A DNA stretch of 64,000 nucleotides, taken from the NCBI RefSeq assembly GCF_002250655.1, contig NZ_NOZR01000003.1:124001-188000 (forward strand), written 5' to 3'. This document shows positions 30,379-39,157 of the stretch, piece after piece. The notes under the pieces are model-generated. The model had not been told where the DNA came from, made no database searches, and saw nothing but the letters and a program-made list of their open reading frames with translations. The stretch is from Mycolicibacterium sphagni. GTDB taxonomy: Bacteria > Actinomycetota > Actinomycetes > Mycobacteriales > Mycobacteriaceae. A program made the translations under genes and the position numbers. Positions within the stretch are counted from its first letter, which is position 1. Every line of letters begins with the position of its first letter.

Positions 30379-31149
30379 CTACAGGTCGAGGCCCTCGACG
30401 GTGGCGCCGGGGTTGGGCCCCAGTAGTGCGCCGAGGCGCGGGCTGAGGTCGCGGGACGCACCGAGTAGCGGCCCCGCCAAGCGGGTCAGAACATCGCAGG
30501 AGAGGTGGCTCGAAGGTCCGGCAACGGTGATCGAGCCGAGTGCCACAGGCGGACCGCCGGGGTCGTCGGCCTCGGCGAGTAGCGGAACCGAGATGCCGTT
30601 GATGCCGGGATGATTCTCCCCGCACGACATTTCGTAGCCGCGTTCGCGGATCTCGGCAAGGCGTTCGGTCGTGACCCCGTGAAGGTCGATACCGGCCAGC
30701 TCACTCGGCGGCAGGTAGGCGAGGATTACCCGTCCGCTGGCTCCGACCGCCAGTGGCGACCGCTCGCCGAGAACGCCCGCGGGGTCGACCACGGGACCTG
30801 ACGGCGCCGGGACGCCAAGGACAAGCACGCGCGTGTCGCCGGCGCGCAGGTGCACGACAGCCGCTTCGCCGCTGATCGACGCTAACTTGGCCACCACCGG
30901 ATGCATCAGACGCAACATCGCCGGCCGCGGGCCGATGAGTGTCGCGAGGGCGATCGCCCGGCCGGCCAACCGGTACCCGGATCGCCCGAGATGGTGCAGG
31001 TAACCATCGTGCTCGAGCGACCGCAAGATGCGGAACGCGTAGGAGTCCGAAAGTCCGGTGCGCTCGGCGATGTCGTGTAGCGCGGCTGGTTGGCGCATGC
31101 CGGCCAGGGCCTCCAGTAGCTGCAGCCCGCGCAGCGCCGTGGTAGCCAT
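30379..31149 (-). CDS. IclR-family transcriptional regulator
   Basis: 256 residues. Winged helix-turn-helix at about 18-60 (ALHDIAERTGLSDSYAFRILRSLEHDGYL) and IclR effector domain in the rest, with the conserved GERSPLAVGASGRVILAYLP and ...CGENHPGINGISVPLL. Divergent from a five-gene carboxylate operon, with a perfect palindrome (31159-31181) between the starts. By position it controls that operon and itself (inference); a pathway intermediate would be the effector. Confidence 0.9.
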   Translation of the reverse strand: MATTALRGLQLLEALAGMRQPAALHDIAERTGLSDSYAFRILRSLEHDGYLHHLGRSGYRLAGRAIALATLIGPRPAMLRLMHPVVAKLASISGEAAVVHLRAGDTRVLVLGVPAPSGPVVDPAGVLGERSPLAVGASGRVILAYLPPSELAGIDLHGVTTERLAEIRERGYEMSCGENHPGINGISVPLLAEADDPGGPPVALGSITVAGPSSHLSCDVLTRLAGPLLGASRDLSPRLGALLGPNPGATVEGLDL

Positions 31150-31158
31150 AGGTCGATG

Positions 31159-31181
31159 TTACTTGCGTATTAGGCAAGTAA
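31159..31181. promoter_or_regulatory. Probable IclR operator
   Basis: TTACTTGC - 7 bases - GCAAGTAA: a perfect 8-bp inverted repeat, AT-rich at the ends, 10 bases from the IclR start codon and 30 bases from the first operon start. It is the only strong dyad in the 61-bp intergenic region. Confidence 0.65.
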
Positions 31182-31210
31182 TCTGGCGAGCCGTCGACGT
31201 ATTGAGTGCA

Positions 31211-32647
31211 ATGGGCCGCATGAACATTCCGCCAACCGGCCCGAGTGCACCCGATGGCGCGACCGGCCTTCTGGTCGACTGGGCTCTGGGGCTGACGTGG
31301 GACGAGATTCCTGATCCGGTGCGCCAGCGCGCCCTGCACGTGCTTCTCGACGGCCTCGGGTGCGCACTGGTCGGCGCCCAGCTGCCGTGGTCGAGGGTGG
31401 CCACCGAAGCCGTAGTGGCCATCGAGGGCCGTGGCACCGCTGCGGTCATCGGCACCGGCCTGACCACGACACCTGCTGGAGCGGCGCTGCTGAACAGCAC
31501 CTTCATTCAGGGCTTCGAGCTCGACGACTTTCATCCGCTCGCACCGCTTCATTCCGCGTCGGTGCTGCTGCCCGCACTCCTGGCCACCACCGCCCAGATG
31601 GACCGTCCGGTGTGCGGGCGTGAACTGCTGCTGGCGGTGATTGCGGGATTCGAGACGGGCCCGCGGATTGGATACGCGCTCGGCGGAACCGAGATGCTTT
31701 CTCGCGGTTGGCATTCCGGGCCGATATTCGGGGGCATCGCTGCGGCCCTTGCGTGCGGCATCCTACGCGGCCTGACCGGTGCCGAACTCGAGGACGCCGT
31801 CGGATTCGCCGCGACGCAATCGGCGGGACTGATGTCGGCGCAATACGAGGCGATGGGCAAGCGAATGCAGCACGGCTTCGCGGCGCGCAACGGTTTCTAT
31901 TCGGCCGCACTCGCCCACGCCGGTTACACCGGCATCGACCAGGTTCTGGAGCGTCCCTACGGCGGATTCCTGGCCGTCTACGGCGAAGGCCACCACCCCG
32001 ATGCGGAGGCGATCACTCGCGGGCTGGGGCAGAACTGGGAGACCACCGTCATCATGGTGAAGTCCTGGGCGGTGATGGGCGGATTGCACGGCGTGGTCGA
32101 AGCCGCCCGAATGTTGCGACAGCGCATCGGAAGTCGCACGATCGACCGAATCGACATCCGGGTCGGAGACGTTGTCTACCACCACGGCTGGTGGACACCC
32201 GAACGGCCGCTGACCGCCATCGGTGCGCAGATGAACATCGGCTACGCGGCCGCGGTCACCCTGCTCGACGGGACGGCGCTGCCCGAGCAGTTCAGTGCCG
32301 ACCGTCTCGACGCCGACGACGTGTGGAACCTCCTGCAGCGCACCCATGTCGAGCTCGACCGGACGATCGACGAGCTGCCGATCACCGAGCGTTTCCAGAC
32401 GCACGCGACACTGAAGTTCAGCGACGGCAGCACCGAGTCGACGTCGGTGATTGCGCCGCATGGCAATCCGCTCGATCCCGTGACCAACGACGAAGTGGTC
32501 GCCAAATTCCACCGTCTGGTCAGCCGGGTGATGCCCGCGCACCGGGCATCCGAAATCCACGACGAGGTCCTGAGCCTGCCCGATGCCGGCGATATAGCAC
32601 CGCTTGTCGATCTCCTGGCCGGCGCCGTCGGAAGGGCGCTGGACTGA
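31211..32647 (+). CDS. MmgE/PrpD-family protein (2-methylcitrate dehydratase / cis-aconitate decarboxylase-like)
   Basis: 478 residues from ATG 31211 (ATG 31220 is an alternative). MmgE/PrpD fold: N-terminal helical domain with GLGCALVGA and FELDDFHPLAPLHSASVLLPALLA, then the lid domain. The family includes 2-methylcitrate dehydratase, cis-aconitate decarboxylase and iminodisuccinate epimerase, so the reaction cannot be fixed from sequence. First gene of the operon facing the IclR gene; its stop overlaps the next start by one base. Confidence 0.85.
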   Translation: MGRMNIPPTGPSAPDGATGLLVDWALGLTWDEIPDPVRQRALHVLLDGLGCALVGAQLPWSRVATEAVVAIEGRGTAAVIGTGLTTTPAGAALLNSTFIQGFELDDFHPLAPLHSASVLLPALLATTAQMDRPVCGRELLLAVIAGFETGPRIGYALGGTEMLSRGWHSGPIFGGIAAALACGILRGLTGAELEDAVGFAATQSAGLMSAQYEAMGKRMQHGFAARNGFYSAALAHAGYTGIDQVLERPYGGFLAVYGEGHHPDAEAITRGLGQNWETTVIMVKSWAVMGGLHGVVEAARMLRQRIGSRTIDRIDIRVGDVVYHHGWWTPERPLTAIGAQMNIGYAAAVTLLDGTALPEQFSADRLDADDVWNLLQRTHVELDRTIDELPITERFQTHATLKFSDGSTESTSVIAPHGNPLDPVTNDEVVAKFHRLVSRVMPAHRASEIHDEVLSLPDAGDIAPLVDLLAGAVGRALD

Positions 32648-33528
32648 TGACGACGAAAGCCCGTGCACGCCTTCGTGAATTGCTCGACGAGAAGCGGTTG
32701 ATCGTCGCCCCTGGGGTGTACGACGGACTCTCCGGCCAGCTGGCCAGACGCACCGGCCATGCGGCGGCGTATCTCACCGGCGCCGGTGTCGCCGCCGCGG
32801 GATTCGGGTTGCCCGACATCGGGCTGGTCACCCAGACCGAAATGGTCGAGCGTGCCCGGATGGTGGTGCGCGCGCTCGGCGACGTGCCGCTACTGGCCGA
32901 CGCCGACACCGGCTACGGCGCGCCTATCAACGTCATTCGCACCGTCGGTGAGTACGAGGAAGCGGGGGTGTCCGCAATTCAGCTGGAGGACCAGGCTTTT
33001 CCGAAGCGGTGTGGTCACCTGCCCGATAAGGAATTGGTCAGCACCGACGACTTCGTCCGCACCATCGACGCTGTTGTGGACGCGCGCACCGACGACGGGA
33101 TGCTGCTGATCGCCCGGACAGACGCCCGCGGCCCGCTCGGGCTGGATGAGGCGATCCGGCGCGCCAACCGCTACGCGGCTGCGGGTGCTGATCTTCTCTT
33201 CGTGGAAGCCCCGCAGAGCGCCGACGAGATCGAACGGATCGCCGCCGAGGTGGACGCGCCGCTGTTGCTGAACCTCGTCATCGGCGGCCTGACTCCCGAG
33301 CAGTCCGAGCAGCGGATGCAAGAACTCGGTTTCGCGGTCGCCATCCACCCGTCAGCGGTGCTGGGGCGGGCGACCTTGGGTGTGCTCACCGCGCTCTGCG
33401 AGTTGCGCGGCGTCGCCGTCGACGAGTTCTTGCCGACCAAACCGGAGGAGTTCTTCAACCTGGTCGGCATGGCCGAATGGTTCGCGCTCGGCCAGAAATA
33501 CCAGCCCGGCACCGAAAGTGAGTCCTGA
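32647..33528 (+). CDS. Isocitrate lyase/PEP mutase-superfamily lyase (PrpB / dimethylmalate lyase-like)
   Basis: 293 residues. Active-site loop PKRCGH with catalytic Cys122, Mg-binding LLADADTGYG, and ...LIARTDARG. The KRCGH form is that of lyases (2-methylisocitrate lyase, 2,3-dimethylmalate lyase, oxaloacetate decarboxylase-like) rather than PEP mutase. Expected to cleave a hydroxylated dicarboxylate to pyruvate or glyoxylate plus an acid. Coupled to the PrpD-like gene by TGATG. Confidence 0.88.
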   Translation: MTTKARARLRELLDEKRLIVAPGVYDGLSGQLARRTGHAAAYLTGAGVAAAGFGLPDIGLVTQTEMVERARMVVRALGDVPLLADADTGYGAPINVIRTVGEYEEAGVSAIQLEDQAFPKRCGHLPDKELVSTDDFVRTIDAVVDARTDDGMLLIARTDARGPLGLDEAIRRANRYAAAGADLLFVEAPQSADEIERIAAEVDAPLLLNLVIGGLTPEQSEQRMQELGFAVAIHPSAVLGRATLGVLTALCELRGVAVDEFLPTKPEEFFNLVGMAEWFALGQKYQPGTESES

Positions 33529-33529
33529 G

Positions 33530-34780
33530 ATGGGCATGACGATGATCGAGCGGATTCTGGCCCGCAAGGCCGGCCGCTCCGACGTGTACGCCGGCGACAC
33601 CGTCACCGTCGAGGTCGACATGACTGTCCTGATCGATCTGCAGTTCGCCACCATGTGGATGCAGCCGCTGCGGATCAACGACGCCGCCAAAGTCGCGATC
33701 GTCATGGACCACGCGGTCCCGGCGCCCACCATCAAAGACGCCGCCGGTGGTCCGAAAGCCCGTCGCTTCGCATCCGAGTTCGGCATCGAGCGCTTCTACG
33801 ATGTCGGCCGTCACGGCATCTGTCATCAGGTCATCGCCGAGAACGGGCTCGCCCGGCCCGGCGAGATCTTGGCCTGCACCGACAGCCACACCTGTGCCGG
33901 CGGCGCTTACAACACCGCGGCACGTGGACTCGGACCGGCCGAGGTCTACTCGATCCTGTGCACCGGGGTCACCTGGTTCCACGCTGCGCCGACCATCCGG
34001 TACGAGTTGACGGGGGCGCTGCCGGCAGGTGTCAGCGGCAAGGACGTGTTCTTGTACATCGCGAACGAGTACGGCGATGCCGCCAACACCAATCTGGAAT
34101 ACGGCGGCCCCGGACTCGCGTCAGTTCCGCTCAGCGATCGGCGGACGATCGCCACTCAGGGAGCCGAGGTTTCGGCCGACTTCTCCACCTTCGCCTTCGA
34201 CGACGTCCTCGCCGAACACTTCGAGACGCTCGGGATCAGCGGCTACGAACCCAGCTACGCCGACCCGGATGCCGCCTACCTCGCCGTCCGCCCCGTTGAT
34301 CTGTCGGTGCTGGTGCCGTATGTCGCCCGCCCCGGGACGGTGTCCCGCAACGGACTTCCGGTGAGCCAGGTCGAACCCCGCAAGATCGACCAAGCTTTTA
34401 TCGGATCCTGCGCCAACGGCCAGCTGGACGACCTTCGCATCGCCGCAGAGATCCTGCGCGGCAGGCAGGTCGCACCCGGCGTCCGGCTGATCATCACTCC
34501 GGCCAGTCAGCAGGTGTACCGCGACGCCCTGCGGTTGGGCTACCTGCAGGACCTCGCTGATGCCGGCGCTGTGGTGACCAACTCCACCTGCGGGGCGTGC
34601 TTCGGGTACCACATGGGTGTCGTCGGCCCCGGCGAGGTGTGCTTGACCTCGAGCACCCGCAACTTCACCGGCCGCATGGGCTCTACCGAGGCCGAGATCT
34701 TCATGGCCTCACCCGCTACGGTCGCTGCCTCCGCGGTAGCCGGACACATCATCGACGCCAGGGAGGTCGTCGCCCGATGA
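33530..34780 (+). CDS. Aconitase-superfamily hydro-lyase, large subunit (LeuC/DmdA-like)
   Basis: 416 residues, the length of the two-subunit IPM dehydratase/homoaconitase group. [4Fe-4S] ligands C294 (IGSCANG), C354 and C357 (STCGACFG). [11 protein letters not shown] is the conserved substrate/active-site segment. Starts at ATG 33530 one base after the lyase stop. Not the biosynthetic LeuC by context: it has no leu genes near and sits with a lyase and a PrpD-like protein. Dimethylmaleate hydratase is one known relative with this gene arrangement. Confidence 0.88.
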   Translation: MGMTMIERILARKAGRSDVYAGDTVTVEVDMTVLIDLQFATMWMQPLRINDAAKVAIVMDHAVPAPTIKDAAGGPKARRFASEFGIERFYDVGRHGICHQVIAENGLARPGEILACTDSHTCAGGAYNTAARGLGPAEVYSILCTGVTWFHAAPTIRYELTGALPAGVSGKDVFLYIANEYGDAANTNLEYGGPGLASVPLSDRRTIATQGAEVSADFSTFAFDDVLAEHFETLGISGYEPSYADPDAAYLAVRPVDLSVLVPYVARPGTVSRNGLPVSQVEPRKIDQAFIGSCANGQLDDLRIAAEILRGRQVAPGVRLIITPASQQVYRDALRLGYLQDLADAGAVVTNSTCGACFGYHMGVVGPGEVCLTSSTRNFTGRMGSTEAEIFMASPATVAASAVAGHIIDAREVVAR

Positions 34781-35343
34781 GCATCGAACTCAGTGTCACC
34801 GGACGCGTCTGGGTCTTCGGGGACAACCTCAACACCGACGACATGTACCCGGCCGAAGCGATGAAGCGCGAGCTTCCCGAAGCGGCCACCATGGTCCTCT
34901 ACAACGTGCGTCCGGGATGGACTGGTGAAGTCCGCACCGGCGATATCGTCATCGCAGGCAAGAACTTCGGCTTGGGTTCGTCGCGCCCCGTCGCTGCGCT
35001 CTTCAATCACCTCGGGGTCGCCGCACTGGTGGCCGACGAGTTCAACTCGCTGTTCTTCCGCAACGCCGTCAACGCGGGGCTGCCGGCCATGACGGTTCCC
35101 GGCATCACCGCGGCATTCTCCGACGGTGACAACGGCACCTTCGACCTGCGTGCCGGAACGTGGCGAAACGACTCCACCGGTGTATCCGGCGCTGTGCCGG
35201 TGCTGCCCGACCTCGTCCTGGACATCCTGGCCAGCGGCGGGGTGCTGCCTCGCCTTGCCGAACAGGGTTATCTGCCTGCCGAACTCGCTGATCAGCTCCG
35301 CTCGCCGACAGTTGCCGCGGCCGGCCAGGGCAGTGGCGCGTGA
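34777..35343 (+). CDS. Aconitase-superfamily hydro-lyase, small subunit (LeuD/DmdB-like)
   Basis: 188 residues. Swivelling domain with [11 protein letters not shown] and [15 protein letters not shown]. Most LeuD proteins have Glu or His after GSSR; Pro here may reflect a different substrate. The start overlaps the large-subunit stop by 4 bases (ATGA), as expected for stoichiometric subunits. The C-terminal tail (about 150-188) is poorly conserved. Confidence 0.87.
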   Translation: MSIELSVTGRVWVFGDNLNTDDMYPAEAMKRELPEAATMVLYNVRPGWTGEVRTGDIVIAGKNFGLGSSRPVAALFNHLGVAALVADEFNSLFFRNAVNAGLPAMTVPGITAAFSDGDNGTFDLRAGTWRNDSTGVSGAVPVLPDLVLDILASGGVLPRLAEQGYLPAELADQLRSPTVAAAGQGSGA

Positions 35344-35915
35344 ATCTCGTCGACCACGTCGGGCAGATACTGCGGCCCGTCCGAGCCGGCGCCCGACGCA
35401 GCCGATTGACCACGCTGCCATCGCCGTTCACCATCGAACTGAGCAGCCCGGCGTTCGCCGACGGCGATGCGATGCCGATCGCGCACGCGGGTCGGGGTGT
35501 CGGCGCCAACGTGTCTCCCGCGTTGTCCTGGCGTGGCGTCCCGAAGGACACCGCCGCCTTGGCGTTCATCATCGAGGACGACGACGTTCCGCTGCCACGC
35601 CCGCTCACGCACACCGCCGCGGTTCTCGCTCCAGGGATCGACCATCTCGATGAAGGTGCGCTCGCCGCCGGCGCCCCGGACATCCGCTTCTTGAGAACGC
35701 TTCTGGGGCGGGGATACCTCGGACCGCGTCCCATCCCCGGGCACGGCACGCACCACTACCGGTTTCACCTGATCGCACTGAACGCTGCGGTGCCCGACGA
35801 CGTGCGGACCGTTGGGGCCCTTCTTCGTGCGATACGGACCAGTGCCATCGCCCGCGGTGTGCTCACCGGGACCTACCAGAGGCCACCCCGCTCGTTGGGC
35901 AGCCTCGAGAACTGA
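35340..35915 (+). CDS. PEBP/YbhB-family (Raf kinase inhibitor-like) protein
   Basis: 191 residues, GTG start overlapping the LeuD-like stop by 4 bases. Phosphatidylethanolamine-binding-protein fold: [28 protein letters not shown] is the anion-binding core and [15 protein letters not shown] the conserved C-terminal part. Function of bacterial PEBPs is unclear. Tight coupling puts it in the IclR-facing operon. Confidence 0.85.
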   Translation: MNLVDHVGQILRPVRAGARRSRLTTLPSPFTIELSSPAFADGDAMPIAHAGRGVGANVSPALSWRGVPKDTAALAFIIEDDDVPLPRPLTHTAAVLAPGIDHLDEGALAAGAPDIRFLRTLLGRGYLGPRPIPGHGTHHYRFHLIALNAAVPDDVRTVGALLRAIRTSAIARGVLTGTYQRPPRSLGSLEN

Positions 35916-35934
35916 CGTCGCCCACAATGGCGCC

Positions 35935-36552
35935 ATGGCGTTTCGCGGTTGGCCGATCGAGGCCGTCGAGTTCTATGAGGGCTTGGAGGCCGACAACTCC
36001 AAGGTGTACTGGACTGAGCATCGGGCGGTCTACGACCGTCAGGTGCGCGCACCGATGGAGGAGTTGCTGGCCGAACTGGCCGACGAGTTCGGCGCGGGCA
36101 AGCTGTTCCGGCCCTACCGCGACGTGCGGTTCAGTGCCGACAAGGTGCCGTACAAGACCAACTGCGCGGCGATGATCGGCTCGGGCTACGTGTCCTTCTC
36201 CGCCGACGGGCTATCCGTCGGCGGCGGCCTCTACATGCCCGAACCCGCCGCGCTGGCCCGGTACCGAGCGGCCGTCGACGACAAGAAATCCGGGGCCGAG
36301 CTCGCCCGGATCGTCGCGGCGCTGCATGAGGGCGGCTACGAGACGATGGCCCACGAGGTGCTCAAAGCGGCGCCGAGGGGATATCCGAAGGACCACCCGC
36401 GTATCGAACTGCTGCGCCACAAGGGCATCGCGATGATGAAGACCTTCCCGGTCGGTGCCTGGCTGGGCACGGCGAAGGCCAAGGATCGGGTGGTCACCAC
36501 GCTGCGGGCGGGCGAGCCGCTGCGCCAATGGCTGGCGCGCAACGTCGGGTGA
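35935..36552 (+). CDS. DUF2461 family protein (TIGR02453)
   Basis: 205 residues. DUF2461 pattern: start FRGWPIEAVEFYEGLEADNSKVYW, then RDVRFSADKVPYKTNCAAMIG and GGGLYMPEPAALARYRAAV. No catalytic residues known for the family. ATG 35935. It lies between the carboxylate operon (19-base gap) and purM; membership in either unit is uncertain. Confidence 0.88.
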   Translation: MAFRGWPIEAVEFYEGLEADNSKVYWTEHRAVYDRQVRAPMEELLAELADEFGAGKLFRPYRDVRFSADKVPYKTNCAAMIGSGYVSFSADGLSVGGGLYMPEPAALARYRAAVDDKKSGAELARIVAALHEGGYETMAHEVLKAAPRGYPKDHPRIELLRHKGIAMMKTFPVGAWLGTAKAKDRVVTTLRAGEPLRQWLARNVG

Positions 36553-36584
36553 CCCGGCCCGTTTCGGCGACGGTCGGCGACCGG

Positions 36585-36590
36585 TAGCCT
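36585..36590 (+). promoter_or_regulatory. -10 element of purM (near-leaderless)
   Basis: TAGCCT, 8 bases before the purM ATG, with no ribosome site between. Confidence 0.4.
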
Positions 36591-36598
36591 TATGCGCG

Positions 36599-37669
36599 AT
36601 GACGGATCGCGAGGAAGACAACCACATCTCCTACGCATCGGCCGGGGTGGATATCGAGGCCGGTGACCGCGCGGTCGAGCTGTTCAAGCCGCTGGCGAAG
36701 CGGGCCACCAGGCCCGAGGTGCGTGGCGGACTTGGCGGCTTCGCCGGGCTGTTCGCGCTGCGCGGGGGCTACCGGGAGCCGCTGCTGGCGGCCTCGACCG
36801 ACGGGGTCGGCACCAAGCTGGCCATCGCGCAGGCGATGGACAAGCACGACACGGTCGGGCTGGACCTGGTCGCGATGGTGGTCGACGACCTCGTGGTCTG
36901 CGGCGCCGAGCCGCTGTTCCTGCAGGACTACATCGCCGTCGGACGCACCGTCCCGGAGCGGGTCGCCGCGATCGTGGCGGGTATCGCCGAAGGCTGTGTG
37001 GCTGCCGGTTGTGCATTGCTGGGCGGGGAGACCGCAGAACATCCGGGGCTGATGGAACCCGACCACTACGACATCTCCGCCACCGGCGTGGGTGTCGTCG
37101 AGGCCGACGACGTGCTGGGGCCCGAGCGGGTGCGCCCCGGCGACGTGATCATCGCGATGGGGTCATCGGGTCTGCACTCCAACGGTTACTCGCTGGCCCG
37201 CAAGGTCCTGCTCGACATCGACCGGATGGATCTCGCCGGTCATGTCGAGGAGTTCGGCCGCACTCTCGGCGAGGAACTGCTCGAACCCACCCGCATCTAC
37301 GCCAAGGACTGCCTGGCCCTGGCCGCCGAAACGCAAGTCCGCACCTTCTGCCACGTCACCGGTGGTGGTCTGGCCGGCAACCTCGAACGGGTTGTCCCGC
37401 ACGGCCTGGTTGCCGAACTCGATCGCGGAACGTGGACTCCCGCACCGGTATTCGGGCTGATCCAGCAGCGGGGACGCATCGACCGCGCCGAGATGGAGAA
37501 GACGTTCAACATGGGTGTTGGGATGGTCGCCGTCGTCGCGCCGGAGGACACCGACCGCGCGCTGGCGATCCTGACTGCACGTCATCTGCACTGCTGGACG
37601 CTGGGCACCGTCACCAAGGGGAAGGACGGCCCACGAGCCAAGCTCGTCGGACAACACCCGCGGTTCTAG
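36599..37669 (+). CDS. purM: AIR synthetase (phosphoribosylformylglycinamidine cyclo-ligase)
   Basis: 356 residues, ATP-dependent ring closure of FGAM to AIR, the step after PurSQL. Start ISYASAGVDIEAGDRAVELFKP, STDGVGTKLAIA, LGGETAEHPG and MGSSGLHSNGYSL are the conserved PurM blocks. ATG 36599 gives the normal N-terminus. Confidence 0.97.
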   Translation: MTDREEDNHISYASAGVDIEAGDRAVELFKPLAKRATRPEVRGGLGGFAGLFALRGGYREPLLAASTDGVGTKLAIAQAMDKHDTVGLDLVAMVVDDLVVCGAEPLFLQDYIAVGRTVPERVAAIVAGIAEGCVAAGCALLGGETAEHPGLMEPDHYDISATGVGVVEADDVLGPERVRPGDVIIAMGSSGLHSNGYSLARKVLLDIDRMDLAGHVEEFGRTLGEELLEPTRIYAKDCLALAAETQVRTFCHVTGGGLAGNLERVVPHGLVAELDRGTWTPAPVFGLIQQRGRIDRAEMEKTFNMGVGMVAVVAPEDTDRALAILTARHLHCWTLGTVTKGKDGPRAKLVGQHPRF

Positions 37670-37707
37670 GAAATCCGAACCGTCGGTTCAACCGGGGTCT
37701 AGGCGGC

Positions 37708-37893
37708 TCAGGGCCGCCAGTCGTCCTCGTCGGCCCACGAGTCGTCGACCAACCCGTTCTCTGACTTTTCGGGTTCGCTCCCGCCCGAGCCGGCCAACTC
37801 CTTGCGGAGCCGATCGACGTCGATCGACGGGGAGCTGTATTTCAGCTCCCGAGCAACCTTGGTCTGCTTTGCCTTAGCCCGGCCGCGGCCCAT
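37708..37893 (-). CDS. DUF3073 small basic/acidic protein
   Basis: 61 residues, DUF3073: basic first half (MGRGRAKAKQTKVARELKYSS) and acidic tryptophan end (DDSWADEDDWRP). Strongly conserved beside purM in actinobacteria (Rv0810c) with no known role. The mRNA just before the ATG can pair GGGG with CCCC around a GUUC loop (bases 37894-37905), covering the GAGGGGG ribosome site. Confidence 0.92.
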   Translation of the reverse strand: MGRGRAKAKQTKVARELKYSSPSIDVDRLRKELAGSGGSEPEKSENGLVDDSWADEDDWRP

Positions 37894-38030
37894 GGGGGAA
37901 CCCCCTCGCGCAATAACGGAGCGGCCCGGGATGCAGGCGGCTCCGATCTGTGTGTTGGTTATTGTCCTGCCAACACCTTACCGTGCCCCGCACCGATGTG
38001 CTGGCAGGCCCGTTCGGCCGTTGGTGAACG

Positions 38031-39119
38031 TCACACCGCGCCGCGGCGCAGGCGCTCCACTGCCAGGCGCCCGGCGCCCACCGCGTCGGTCGGTGGGAGT
38101 GACTCGGGGTCGATTCCGGCGGGCCCCGGGTGCTCGCCGCCCGTGGTCAGCGCGGTATCGGCCGGAATGCCGCGCTTCACCAGAGCCAGCGCGATCGGGC
38201 CGAGGTCGACGTGATCGACGACCGTGCCGAGGCGCCCGACGACACGCCCACCGGCCAGCAGCGGGTCACCGGTAGCCGGGCGCTCACCGGAACCGTCCAG
38301 ATGGACCAAAACCAGCATGCGGGGCGGCTTTCCCAAGTTGTGGACCCGCGCCACGGTTTCCTGGCCCCGGTAGCACCCTTTGTCGAGATGCACAGCTCCT
38401 TGCCCGGGGCCGCCGATCCAGCCCGCCTCGTGGGGGATGGTGCGTTCGTCGGTGTCCACGCCGAGCCGCGGCCGCTGAGCGGCGACCCGGTTCGCTTCGT
38501 ACGCCCACACCCCGGCCCGGCGCACGCCCGCGGCTTCCAGCCGGGCCAGCCAGTCGGTGACGTCGGCACGGCGAACGACGAGATCGAGTTCGATGCGGCC
38601 GGGCTCCGTGGGGATGCGCCGGACGAAGCCGGTTCCAATCGGGAGGGCCGTCGACTCGGCGGGCAGTTCAGGCACGCCCAGGGCGGCCAGCACGGCGGGG
38701 TCGGCAAGGCGCGGGCCGAGCAGCGAGAGCACGGCGAGATCGGCGGCTTCGGGGGCGACGTCGGCCCAGAACACCATCTTGCGCAGGTAGGCGAGCAGGG
38801 GTTCGCCGCGCCAGCCTTCGGTGTCGAGGTAGGTGACGCCACCCAGCTCGGTCTGCACCCAGTGGTCTTCGACACGGCCCTGCCCGTCGAGGCTGAGGTT
38901 CTCGGTGGACGTGCCGTCAGGCTGATCGCTGACATGCTGGCTCGAAATCGAGTGCAGCCAGCTGCGCCGGTCGGCTCCGGTCAGCGTGATGACCGCGCGG
39001 TTCGAGCGGTCCACCACCACGGCGTCGTGCTCGGCGGCGCGCTGTTCGCCGAATGGGTCGCCGTAGTGCCAGGTTGCGCCGGCGTCGGGGGAGTTATCGG
39101 GGGCGGGGACAGCTGACAC
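38031..39119 (-). CDS. ygfZ: Folate-binding Fe-S assembly protein (YgfZ/GcvT-like)
   Basis: 362 residues, GTG start. The YgfZ signature KGCYRGQE is at 247-254. GcvT-type fold that binds tetrahydrofolate and supports [4Fe-4S] cluster enzymes (established for E. coli YgfZ and mitochondrial IBA57). Equivalent to Rv0811c. Divergent from pabC with 38 bases between starts; adjacency to a folate-pathway gene fits its folate dependence. Confidence 0.9.
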   Translation of the reverse strand: MSAVPAPDNSPDAGATWHYGDPFGEQRAAEHDAVVVDRSNRAVITLTGADRRSWLHSISSQHVSDQPDGTSTENLSLDGQGRVEDHWVQTELGGVTYLDTEGWRGEPLLAYLRKMVFWADVAPEAADLAVLSLLGPRLADPAVLAALGVPELPAESTALPIGTGFVRRIPTEPGRIELDLVVRRADVTDWLARLEAAGVRRAGVWAYEANRVAAQRPRLGVDTDERTIPHEAGWIGGPGQGAVHLDKGCYRGQETVARVHNLGKPPRMLVLVHLDGSGERPATGDPLLAGGRVVGRLGTVVDHVDLGPIALALVKRGIPADTALTTGGEHPGPAGIDPESLPPTDAVGAGRLAVERLRRGAV

Positions 39120-39143
39120 ACATCAACTCTACGGCGCTGCCAG

Positions 39144-39149
39144 TACGCT
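39144..39149 (+). promoter_or_regulatory. -10 element of pabC (near-leaderless)
   Basis: TACGCT, 8 bases before the pabC ATG, inside the short divergent promoter shared with ygfZ. Confidence 0.4.
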
Positions 39150-39157
39150 CATGCCTC

